Part shown: positions 1-6,070 of the stretch, piece by piece
How the letters are laid out: each line of letters opens with the position of its first letter
How positions within the stretch are numbered: the first letter of the stretch is position 1
Assembly: GCA_030673585.1 (NCBI GenBank)
Contig: DAOVIU010000052.1
Location: forward strand, 1 to 7,092
Reading direction: 5' to 3'
DNA from: Pseudomonadota bacterium
Lineage (GTDB): Bacteria > Desulfobacterota > BSN033 > G020346125
Length of the DNA: 7,092 nt
The notes under the pieces: generated by a model
Database searches by the model: none
The model's input: the letters and a program-made list of their open reading frames with translations, nothing else
Told to the model about the DNA's origin: nothing
Translations under genes and position numbers: made by a program

Positions 1-1189
1 GGGAGTCAAGGGAAGGCGCTTGCGGTTTGCCCTCGGAGGGAAGGGGAATGATGAAATCCCGGAGCCTCAGGACCTCGTCATTTCCCATGGCCATGGCCCT
101 TGTGATGATATTCTTCAGCTCCCTTACATTCCCCGGCCAATGGGAATGCCTTAATATTTCGAGGGCCTCTGCGGACACGTTCACATTCGCTCCGCCCCTA
201 TACTGCTCGCTGAGTTCCCTCGCGAAATGCTGAGCGAGCAATGGGATATCTTCCCCCTTTTCCCGTAAGGGTGGCAGGTGAATTCTCACCGCCGAGATGC
301 GATAGAAGAGATCCTCCCTGAACCGACCCTCTTGGACCTCAAGAATGAGATCTTTGTTGGTGGCCGCGATGACCCTTACATTGACCTTAAAAGCCTCGTT
401 CCCGCCCACCCTTCTCACCTCTCGCTGTTCCAGCACCCTGAGTAATTTCGGCTGCATCTCCAAGCCCAGTTCACCTATTTCGTCAATGAAAATCGTCCCT
501 CCATGGGCCACCTCAAAAGCCCCTCTACGGGTTTGGGTTGCCCCGGTGAAGGCCCCTTTTTCGTGCCCGAAGAGTTCGCTTTCGATGAGGTGCTTGGATA
601 TGGAGCCACAATCGATGACCACGAAGGGTCCCCCCGCCCTCTGGCTATGGGAGTGAATCCCCCGGGCTACCAGCTCCTTGCCGGTTCCCGTCTCGCCCTC
701 TATGGTAACGGTGATATCAGAGGGGGAGATTTTCTTCAGCATGGTAAAAATGCGCCTCATCCCCAGGCTGCGTCCGAAAACGCCCCCGAAATAATGCTCC
801 TCCGAGGGGGAGATCTCCACTCTTTCCTCAGGGGGAAGGAACTGAAGCCGGGTGTTTCCCAAGCCAATGATTGATCCATACTCGAGGTAGGCTTCCTTGA
901 TGAGGATCCCGTTGAGGTATGTTCCATTTGTGCTGCCCAAATCTCTCACCACATCCCCTTTCCCGGTCTCCTCGATAACAGCATGATGACGGGATACGGT
1001 GGGATCGGTGAGGACACAATGGTTATCCCCCTGTGAACCAATGTTCACCTCCTTCCCCTGTATGGCGAAAGTTTTTTGGAGGTCCGTTCCAGAGACAACC
1101 ACCAGTTTTCCACTTGGAAGGGGGAATTCCTTATCCCCCTGAACGGGAATTCTCTTGGTGAGCTTGCCTTTTTTCGTTTTTGCCGTCAT
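1..1189 (-). CDS. FHA-domain sigma-54-dependent transcription activator (enhancer-binding protein), 3' end outside the window
   Basis: A continuous reading frame of 396 codons runs from ATG at 1189 off the left edge. Residues 1-20 are strongly basic. An FHA domain covers about residues 30-118, with the SRHHA motif at 66-70 and DLGSTNGT at 83-90. An AAA+ sigma-54 interaction domain covers about 135-365: Walker A GETGTGKE (165-172), the sigma-54 contact loop GAFTGA (212-217), Walker B GGTIFIDE (230-237), FREDLFYRI (290-298) and WPGNVREL (351-358). Proteins of this family use ATP to open sigma-54 promoter complexes; the Fis-type DNA-binding helix expected at the C-terminus would lie beyond the edge. 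There is no receiver domain, so input should come through the FHA domain, which in the family reads phosphothreonine. The FHA motif usually written IGR is IGS here (Ser52). An in-frame stop at 1222-1220 and no other usable start codon fix the start, although no clear Shine-Dalgarno precedes it. It is divergent from a Ser/Thr kinase gene, which suggests a functional pair. Confidence 0.93.
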   Translation of the reverse strand, partial: MTAKTKKGKLTKRIPVQGDKEFPLPSGKLVVVSGTDLQKTFAIQGKEVNIGSQGDNHCVLTDPTVSRHHAVIEETGKGDVVRDLGSTNGTYLNGILIKEAYLEYGSIIGLGNTRLQFLPPEERVEISPSEEHYFGGVFGRSLGMRRIFTMLKKISPSDITVTIEGETGTGKELVARGIHSHSQRAGGPFVVIDCGSISKHLIESELFGHEKGAFTGATQTRRGAFEVAHGGTIFIDEIGELGLEMQPKLLRVLEQREVRRVGGNEAFKVNVRVIAATNKDLILEVQEGRFREDLFYRISAVRIHLPPLREKGEDIPLLAQHFARELSEQYRGGANVNVSAEALEILRHSHWPGNVRELKNIITRAMAMGNDEVLRLRDFIIPLPSEGKPQAPSLDS

Positions 1190-1351
1190 AATTATTGGGT
1201 TATAGGAATTGAATAATCCTTACATAAGCTATCACAAGGGTTTGAGAAGTCAATTTCCTCCTTTCTGAAAATGCATGATATTGCGGGATTGCTCACGATA
1301 TCTCGCCGGGTCATAGGACGTCGAACTCCTAAGAAAGATAGCTAAAATCCC
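1190..1351. promoter_or_regulatory. Divergent intergenic region between the sigma-54 activator and the kinase
   Basis: This 162-bp gap must hold the start signals of both divergent genes, but neither promoter is convincing. For the leftward activator, TTGACT (1253-1248) with a TGA-TAGCTT box 16 nt away (1231-1226) is a weak sigma-70 candidate; TATAAC (1204-1199) lies so close to the ATG that the mRNA would be almost leaderless. For the kinase no good -35/-10 pair was found. I looked for -24/-12 sigma-54 promoters (GG and GC with ten bases between) on both strands and saw none. An imperfect dyad, GCGGGAT / ATCTCGC (1283-1289 and 1300-1306, 10-nt spacer), is the only notable structure and could be an operator or a short hairpin. 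Confidence 0.35.
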
Positions 1352-2620
1352 ATGAAAAAAAAAGTTGGTAATTACGAAATCCTCAAGGAACTCGGAAAGG
1401 GCGGGATGTCCACCATTTATTTGGCCACTCAGAAATCACTGGATAGGAAAGTCGCCATCAAGGAGCTGCTCCCCCTCCTCAAGACGGACAGTGAGATGGT
1501 TGAACGTTTCAAAAGAGAGGCAAAGGCCTCGGCCTCCATGGCCCACGAGGGAATTGCCAATATTTTCGACTTCTGGGTCGAAAGAGGGTCTTACTATCTG
1601 GCCATGGAGTACCTCGAGGGCAAGGACTTGGGGGAAATAATAGAAACGATGGGGGCCATTCCCGTTGAGGCGACGGTGACCATAGTGTCTAAAGCCGCCG
1701 ATGCTTTACACTATGCGCATCAAAGGGGCATCATCCACCGGGATGTCAAATCGGGTAATATCTTTATCACCCAGAAAGGAGAGGTAAAACTAACCGACTT
1801 TGGCATCGCCTACGTTCCGGGGAAAAGCCCCCTAACACAGCCTGGAATTGCCATTGGGACACCCGAATATATGTCCCCTGAACAGATCCGAGGAGAAAAA
1901 GCAGACCCGCGGTCGGATATCTTCTCCCTCGGGGTCGTCCTCTACGAAATGCTTACGGGAACAAGGCCATTCGGAGCGGATGGAGATGAAGAGGTCATCG
2001 CCAGCGTGCTCAGCAAGAAGCCGAAGGGCCTCAGGAAATTGAGCAGGGAAGTCCCATGGGGACTTCATCGATTAACCATCAAATGTTTACAGAAGAAGCC
2101 AGAAAAGCGTTTCCGGACCATGGAGGACCTGAAGATCTCCTTAGACCGATTTCTCCCCAAAAAGAGCGAGGACCGGACACACGCTTTTTCATCGTTCTTG
2201 GAGATGATCTTTCCCAGCGAGGGAGCCGATACAAATCCCGCTCAATTTCGCCGGAAAAAGAGAATGTCCTTCGCTTACGCCCTCGTGATTATCATCATTC
2301 TGGGCTCTGTCTCCCTCCTGTATCGATATCACAAAACCGTTGACTTCTCTGCCTTCCTTCCGAGCCGACTCAAGGAAAAAATAGGATTCCTTGCCGGTAG
2401 GAGCCAAAGGGATAGCTTCCTAAAAATCGTGGTCTATCCGTGGGCAAGGGTCTCTATAGATGGAAAATATGTTGATACAACTCCTATAGCTAACCCCATA
2501 AAACTGAACCCGGGGGAACATATCCTTTCCTTCTCCCACAGTAAATTCAAATCTCAGACAATCAAGATCCTCCTGAAACCAGGGGAAACACGCTTCCTCT
2601 CGGTGAAATTGGGATCTTGA
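1352..2620 (+). CDS. Membrane Ser/Thr protein kinase (Hanks type) with C-terminal PEGA domain
   Basis: This 422-residue protein has a complete eukaryotic-like kinase domain at about residues 8-268. Visible are the glycine loop GKGGMS (15-20), the ATP-binding lysine in VAIK (Lys37), a likely helix-C Glu56, the catalytic loop HRDVKSGN (129-136; Asp131, Lys133, Asn136), DFG (149-151), the SPE version of the APE motif (175-177) and DIFSLG (189-194). All catalytic residues are present, so it should be active; Thr162 and Thr170 are possible activation-loop phosphosites. A basic stretch (299-304) precedes one membrane segment (about 306-325), which places the kinase in the cytoplasm. A PEGA domain follows at about 357-421, outside the membrane, and may sense or bind the envelope. 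The start codon has only a weak ribosome site and is followed by nine A bases. The gene is the first of a pair with the LysM/TPR gene and diverges from the FHA activator, its most plausible downstream partner; that link is inference. Confidence 0.95.
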   Translation: MKKKVGNYEILKELGKGGMSTIYLATQKSLDRKVAIKELLPLLKTDSEMVERFKREAKASASMAHEGIANIFDFWVERGSYYLAMEYLEGKDLGEIIETMGAIPVEATVTIVSKAADALHYAHQRGIIHRDVKSGNIFITQKGEVKLTDFGIAYVPGKSPLTQPGIAIGTPEYMSPEQIRGEKADPRSDIFSLGVVLYEMLTGTRPFGADGDEEVIASVLSKKPKGLRKLSREVPWGLHRLTIKCLQKKPEKRFRTMEDLKISLDRFLPKKSEDRTHAFSSFLEMIFPSEGADTNPAQFRRKKRMSFAYALVIIIILGSVSLLYRYHKTVDFSAFLPSRLKEKIGFLAGRSQRDSFLKIVVYPWARVSIDGKYVDTTPIANPIKLNPGEHILSFSHSKFKSQTIKILLKPGETRFLSVKLGS

Positions 2621-2628
2621 AGATCCCA
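2610..2628. repeat. Perfect 9+1+9 palindrome over the kinase stop codon
   Basis: TGGGATCTTGAAGATCCCA reads the same on both strands except for its central base, and it contains the kinase stop codon (2618-2620). In RNA it could form a 7-bp hairpin with a UUGAA loop. A second, mutually exclusive pairing exists: ATCCC (2623-2627) with GGGAT (2631-2635), ending just before the Shine-Dalgarno of the LysM gene. It could be a protein-binding dyad, an mRNA hairpin or a chance structure. It lacks a trailing T run, so it is not a typical terminator. Confidence 0.6.
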
Positions 2629-2638
2629 TCGGGATATC

Positions 2639-2645
2639 GGAGGAG
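2639..2645 (+). promoter_or_regulatory. Ribosome binding site that decides the LysM gene start
   Basis: GGAGGAG ends four bases before a GTG codon at 2650-2652, an excellent Shine-Dalgarno at a normal distance. The earlier possible start, TTG at 2617, overlaps the kinase stop codon and has no comparable site in front of it. Confidence 0.75.
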
Positions 2646-2649
2646 AAAG

Positions 2650-3540
2650 GTGTACAGAAAATTCATATTGATCGCCTGTCTGTTTCACCTGATGGGCTCC
2701 GCCAGTTGGCCCACGACCTACCATGCCCTGAGACCCGGTGAAACGCTGGCTGATGTCGCCAAGGCCTACTACGGAGACCAGGGTAGGGCGATGCTTCTGT
2801 TGCAGTACAATCGTATTCCCGATCCGAAGAAGATCTATCCTGGGACCAAGATCGCCATCCCCACGGTCATTCGATATACTGTGCAGAAGGGGGATACCCT
2901 GGCCAATCTAGCTCTTCGGTTCTTGGGTGATCGCCGACGACACCGAGCTCTGGCCTCGATAAATCATCTCGCCTCACCTCAGGCCCTCAGCACCGGAAGC
3001 AACATCAAAATCCCCTTTGACGTCCCACACATCGTCAAAAAGGGGGAATCCCTGGCCATGATCGCCGACCGATACTATGGGGACCCAAAGAAATTCGACT
3101 TCATCGCATCCTACAACTTTTTGACCGACCCGCGGGCGATAAAACCCGGGGCCGAGATCCTCGTTCCCATTGTCAACCTCGAGATTGTGGGAAAGTCCAC
3201 TCCCAAGAGCGAATCCGCAAAGGCCCTTCTGCTCCCGGAAGAGCAAGTGGGGTTCCCCGGGCTGGAAAGGGGAATCAACCTTTACCTTGCCGGGGAGTAT
3301 CGAACGGCCGTGCAAAGCCTAAGGGAGGCCGTGAAGAGAGGTTTGGAGAGGGAGGATGATATTTGTAAGGCCTATCGCTTTCTCGCTTACTGCCATATCG
3401 CCCTGGGGGAAACGGACTTGGGCAAGAGGGCCTTTGAAAGAGCCCTAGTTATCCGTCCCAACCTTGAACTGGACCCTACCTATATATCTCCGAAGATTAT
3501 GAGGATATTTGCGGAGGTTAAAACGGAAAAGAGAAAATAG
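2650..3540 (+). CDS. Secreted LysM-repeat protein with TPR-like C-terminus
   Basis: The protein is 296 residues long from the GTG at 2650 (307 if the upstream TTG at 2617 were used). The GTG start gives a compact signal peptide: basic MYRK, a hydrophobic stretch to about residue 15, and a likely signal peptidase I cut after GSA (16-18). An LIAC sequence at 7-10 resembles a lipobox but sits too early. Three LysM repeats follow at about 24-71, 75-122 and 126-173, each with a xxGDTL/GETL/GESL turn and ending in an (A/K/L)(I/V)P strand. LysM domains bind peptidoglycan glycan chains, so a periplasmic, wall-associated location is likely. Residues about 204-275 are helical with TPR character, including a repeat pattern around AYRFLAYCHIALGETDLGKRAFERAL, and could bind a protein partner. 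No catalytic domain is seen, so it is more likely a scaffold or sensor than a hydrolase. It is coupled to the upstream kinase gene and may present envelope status to the kinase PEGA domain (inference). Confidence 0.88.
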   Translation: MYRKFILIACLFHLMGSASWPTTYHALRPGETLADVAKAYYGDQGRAMLLLQYNRIPDPKKIYPGTKIAIPTVIRYTVQKGDTLANLALRFLGDRRRHRALASINHLASPQALSTGSNIKIPFDVPHIVKKGESLAMIADRYYGDPKKFDFIASYNFLTDPRAIKPGAEILVPIVNLEIVGKSTPKSESAKALLLPEEQVGFPGLERGINLYLAGEYRTAVQSLREAVKRGLEREDDICKAYRFLAYCHIALGETDLGKRAFERALVIRPNLELDPTYISPKIMRIFAEVKTEKRK

Positions 3541-3550
3541 CCTTTACCAC

Positions 3551-3970
3551 CTAGAAGGGAATGTCATTTTCCTGATCCGCGCCGGAATCAGTTGGTGCCT
3601 CTACATCAGGGACTTCAGCCTCCATGGTGGCTTGATCGCCGGGGCTCCCCAACATCTGCATGGTTGTCGCGGTGATCTCCGTTGTCCATCGCTTGTTCCC
3701 ATCCCGGTCATCCCATGAACGGGTTCGCAGTCTCCCCTCAACGTAGACCTGTTTTCCCTTATTCAGATACTCCCCGCAGATTTCGGCAAGACGACCAAAG
3801 GCGACAACCCGGTGCCATTCCGTCCGAGCTTCCCTCTCCCCTTCCCGGTTTTTGATATTCTCCGTGGTGGCCATTCTGAAGTTAGCTACCGCTGTTCCCG
3901 TATTGAGATATCTCACCTCTGGGTCCGCCCCCAAGTTTCCGACAAGGATTACCTTGTTAACGCCAGCCAT
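3551..3970 (-). CDS. ssb: Single-stranded DNA-binding protein
   Basis: A 139-residue SSB. The OB-fold occupies about residues 4-106, opening with [18 protein letters not shown] and containing [15 protein letters not shown] (50-64) and the strand [13 protein letters not shown] (74-86). Trp52, Phe58 and Trp86 correspond to DNA-stacking residues of E. coli SSB (Trp54, Phe60, Trp88), but the Trp40 equivalent is not aromatic. A short flexible tail (107-133) leads to the acidic tip ENDIPF, which recruits replication and repair proteins; the usual run of aspartates is reduced. The frame continues 15 codons upstream to an ATG at 4015, but ATG at 3970 is chosen: it has a strong GGAGG five bases upstream, gives the standard family N-terminus, and the longer start lies inside the promoter. 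The tail is shorter than in E. coli (178 residues in total), as in many other bacteria. It converges on the LysM gene with 10 bp between stop codons and diverges from era. Confidence 0.97.
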   Translation of the reverse strand: MAGVNKVILVGNLGADPEVRYLNTGTAVANFRMATTENIKNREGEREARTEWHRVVAFGRLAEICGEYLNKGKQVYVEGRLRTRSWDDRDGNKRWTTEITATTMQMLGSPGDQATMEAEVPDVEAPTDSGADQENDIPF

Positions 3971-3974
3971 GTTT

Positions 3975-3980
3975 TCCTCC
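3975..3980 (-). promoter_or_regulatory. Ribosome binding site of ssb
   Basis: On the minus strand, CGGAGGAAAAC directly precedes the ATG at 3970, with GGAGG five bases from the start codon. This supports the 139-residue form of SSB over the longer reading. Confidence 0.75.
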
Positions 3981-4005
3981 GAAATGTTAGATAAGTTGGT
4001 TCCAT

Positions 4006-4034
4006 ATACTAGCATGCCTTGGTCCCCTTTTCAA
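4006..4034 (-). promoter_or_regulatory. Sigma-70-type promoter of ssb
   Basis: On the minus strand, TTGAAA (4034-4029) is followed after exactly 17 bases by TAGTAT (4011-4006), with a TGC directly before it that makes an extended -10 element. Transcription would begin near 3999, giving a leader of roughly 28 nt that contains the ribosome site. The alternative start codon at 4015 falls between the two boxes and so could not be in this transcript. Confidence 0.7.
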
Positions 4035-4064
4035 CAAAAATGTGTGGGGTTATTTGGGGGGAAT

Positions 4065-4092
4065 TTGACAAATATTGGAAGTTATCTATAGT
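4065..4092 (+). promoter_or_regulatory. Sigma-70-type promoter of era
   Basis: A perfect -35 box TTGACA (4065-4070) and a -10 box TATAGT (4087-4092, five of six consensus bases) are 16 bases apart. Transcription would start around 4099, about 32 nt before the era start codon. The -35 boxes of this promoter and of the ssb promoter are back to back, 30 bp apart, so the two could influence each other. Confidence 0.68.
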
Positions 4093-4130
4093 ATTAAGCT
4101 TGATTTTCAATCCATTGCCCCTGGGAACGG

Positions 4131-5021
4131 ATGGCCGAGTTTCGATCCGGATTTATCTCCATTATAGGTCCCCCTAACGTGGGGAAATCGACATTGCTCA
4201 ACAGGATTTTGGGCACGAAAATTGCCATCACTTCGGACAAACCACAGACGACCCGAAATCGGATTCTCGGAATCAAAAATCTTGAAAACGCGCAACTCAT
4301 TTTCCTGGATACCCCAGGTATGTATCAACCCAAGTCCGTTCTCGGCAAATACATGGTTAACACGGCTTTGGCCGCATGCAAGGATGTCGATCTCATTCTC
4401 CTCATGGTTGAGGCGGACCACTCAGTAGCACCAGAAGTTCACTACGTCCTCGGATGTCTCTCGAAACTTTCCTTTCCCGTAATCCTTCTCATCAACAAGG
4501 TGGATCGGGCCAAGAAAGGAAACCTCCTTCCCTTGATGGATGTATACAGTCAACTATTTGGATTTTCCCAGATAATTCCCATTTCCGCCCTTTCAGGTGA
4601 TGGGGTAGATCGATTAATACGGGAAATCCTTAAGGTGCTCCCAAAAGGCCCTCAATATTTCCCCGAGGATATGATCACGGACCAGCCGGAACGATTCATC
4701 GTTTCTGAAATGATCAGGGAAACGGTCATCCGGAATACATATCAGGAAATCCCCTATGCCATCGCGGTCTCCATCGACGAATTTACAGAAAAGGCGGACC
4801 GGAACCTCATCGTTATACGGGCAATCATACACGTTGAGAAGTCCTCCCAAAAGGGGATTATCATCGGCAAGAAAGGGGCAACGCTGAAGAAAATAGGGGG
4901 CGATGCCCGAAAAAAGATGGAGGATTTCTTGGGGGCCAAGGTCTATTTGGACTGTTGGGTCAATGTAGAGAGGAATTGGAGCAAGGATCGGACTGCCTTG
5001 AAAAAATTGGGCTACGTTTGA
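4131..5021 (+). CDS. era: GTPase Era (16S rRNA-binding ribosome assembly factor)
   Basis: A complete Era of 296 residues, close to E. coli Era (301). The GTPase domain shows G1 GPPNVGKS (13-20), the G2 region TTRNR (40-44), G3 DTPG (60-63), G4 NKVD (122-125) and G5 SAL (152-154). The C-terminal KH domain (about 200-285) includes GIIIGKKG (242-249), the GxxG loop that in the family binds the 3' end of 16S rRNA next to the anti-Shine-Dalgarno. The protein ends in the usual KKLGY-type helix. Era helps mature the 30S subunit and couples this to growth. The start at 4131 gives the canonical MAEFRSGFISIIG opening, and no other start codon is suitable; a ribosome site is only weakly visible. It has its own promoter in the ssb-era gap and is followed after 91 bp by the RodZ-like gene, which has a separate promoter. 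Confidence 0.97.
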   Translation: MAEFRSGFISIIGPPNVGKSTLLNRILGTKIAITSDKPQTTRNRILGIKNLENAQLIFLDTPGMYQPKSVLGKYMVNTALAACKDVDLILLMVEADHSVAPEVHYVLGCLSKLSFPVILLINKVDRAKKGNLLPLMDVYSQLFGFSQIIPISALSGDGVDRLIREILKVLPKGPQYFPEDMITDQPERFIVSEMIRETVIRNTYQEIPYAIAVSIDEFTEKADRNLIVIRAIIHVEKSSQKGIIIGKKGATLKKIGGDARKKMEDFLGAKVYLDCWVNVERNWSKDRTALKKLGYV

Positions 5022-5049
5022 GGTTTCCAAACTCTAGGACGTAATTGCC

Positions 5050-5078
5050 TTGACTTAAGGCCCGGCGTTTATTATAAG
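5050..5078 (+). promoter_or_regulatory. Strong sigma-70-type promoter of the RodZ-like gene
   Basis: TTGACT (5050-5055) and TATAAG (5073-5078) each match five of six consensus bases and are exactly 17 bases apart. Transcription would start near 5085, about 28 nt before the start codon. A small inverted repeat, GCCTT (5047-5051) with AAGGC (5057-5061), overlaps the -35 box and might be an operator, though it is short enough to be chance. Confidence 0.75.
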
Positions 5079-5112
5079 ATTCATCGATACCCTTGAATGA
5101 AATCCTAAGCTC

Positions 5113-6009
5113 ATGGAAACCGTCGGCAGATATCTCAAGAGGGAACGGGAGCTCCGGAATATCTCCCTGAAAGAGATATCAACGGCTACGAAAATCAGGG
5201 AAAATCTCCTGAGGGCCGTTGAAGAAGATCGGCCCGACCTTCTCCCCAGGCCGGTCTTTGTAAAGGGATTTCTCATCGCATACGGGAAACACATCGGTCT
5301 TGACCCAACCGATGTGGTCCTTCGGTACGAGAGCGATCTCAAGGAGTTCCACGGATACGAGGAGCACGGGCCTCCCCCACAACAGAAGAAGGGATGGAAC
5401 AGGGGATTCTTGTTGGGAACAATTATCATTGCGGTTGGGATCGGCGCAATCTTCTTCAACCTTTCGAGGGAATCCGTGGAAAGGGAGGAACATACCCCAA
5501 TGAAGGTGGAGGAACCCCCCATAGTTCAAGAGCAAACCCCTCCACCTCCCGTTGTCCCGAAACGAGAAGAAATAATCCCTCGTGCCGAAGAGACCATCGT
5601 GGCAAGTGAAGTCCCGCCTGATGAAGCCCCAATCGCCCCCCCTCCTGAGACCCGGCTCACTGAGATGGCGAATGAGCCGAAGGAAACCGTCCACCGGGAA
5701 TTAACCCTTCAAATACAGGCCGTTGAGGAAACCTGGATCGCCCTCCAAGTGGACTCCCATCTCCCCCGGGAGGTTACATTGAAGGCGGGGGAAACCTTTT
5801 CCCAACGTGCTGATGATCACATTATGCTCAAAATCGGCAATGCCGGTGGCGTAGATGTAACGTTTAACGGAAAGGCCCTTGGGCCCTTAGGCGATCCCGG
5901 AGGAATTGTTCGGTTGCGCCTGACGCCAAAGGGATATGAGTTTAAGAGAAGGGATGAGTTTGAAATACCCGGATATGGGGATGAGCTAAAGCCTGCCGGA
6001 AACCACTGA
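5113..6009 (+). CDS. rodZ: RodZ-like cell-shape/cytoskeletal protein (HTH, membrane segment, DUF4115)
   Basis: The 298-residue protein has the full RodZ layout. An N-terminal Cro/CI-like helix-turn-helix (about 1-75; GRYLKRERELRNISLKEIS and PRPVFVKGFLIAYGKHIGL) binds MreB in well-studied relatives rather than acting on DNA. One membrane segment lies at about 98-116, after the basic QKKGWNR, so the N-terminus is cytoplasmic. A proline- and glutamate-rich periplasmic linker (about 122-190) precedes a beta-rich DUF4115 domain (about 195-276; TWIALQVD, REVTLKAGETFS, LKIGNAGGVDVTFNGKALGPLG). In the family, RodZ links MreB filaments to the cell-wall elongation machinery. The start gives the standard METVGRYLK opening; no clear Shine-Dalgarno is present. 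MreB is not encoded in the window. A membrane-bound transcription regulator with the same fold cannot be ruled out. It converges with ruvB. Confidence 0.92.
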   Translation: METVGRYLKRERELRNISLKEISTATKIRENLLRAVEEDRPDLLPRPVFVKGFLIAYGKHIGLDPTDVVLRYESDLKEFHGYEEHGPPPQQKKGWNRGFLLGTIIIAVGIGAIFFNLSRESVEREEHTPMKVEEPPIVQEQTPPPPVVPKREEIIPRAEETIVASEVPPDEAPIAPPPETRLTEMANEPKETVHRELTLQIQAVEETWIALQVDSHLPREVTLKAGETFSQRADDHIMLKIGNAGGVDVTFNGKALGPLGDPGGIVRLRLTPKGYEFKRRDEFEIPGYGDELKPAGNH

Positions 6010-6070
6010 GACTCCCGAAATTACCCGTCTCTTTACTGCCCTAAACTCCTCTCATCACCCGCTTGACCGT
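6010..6070. other. Convergent gap between the RodZ-like gene and ruvB
   Basis: This 61-bp pyrimidine-rich gap separates two stop codons on opposite strands. No stem followed by a T run is visible on either strand, so any termination here is probably Rho-dependent or occurs inside the opposite gene. Confidence 0.5.

Noticed and set aside
503..874. 123-codon open frame on the plus strand
   Set aside because: It lies antisense to the FHA/AAA+ activator, whose conserved motifs cover the same bases.
1190..1351. Sigma-54 (-24/-12) promoter near the activator and kinase genes
   Set aside because: No GG-N10-GC pattern resembling TGGCAC-N5-TTGC was seen on either strand, so neither gene is shown to be a sigma-54 target.
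2656..2681. Lipobox-like LIAC suggesting that the LysM protein is a lipoprotein
   Set aside because: The cysteine is at residue 10, with too short a hydrophobic stretch before it; a signal peptidase I site further on fits better.
3971..4015. Extended N-terminus of SSB starting at ATG 4015
   Set aside because: The extra start lies between the -35 and -10 boxes of the ssb promoter, and the strong ribosome site belongs to ATG 3970.
4042..4061. G-rich stretch in the ssb-era gap as a possible G-quadruplex
   Set aside because: Only two G runs are present, too few for an intramolecular quadruplex.
4614..5030. 138-codon minus-strand open frame over the end of era
   Set aside because: It is a shadow of the KH-domain coding sequence, with no motif or ribosome site.
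5179..5694. 171-codon open frame on the minus strand inside the RodZ-like gene
   Set aside because: It is antisense to a gene with clear domains and a promoter, and its translation shows no recognisable motif.
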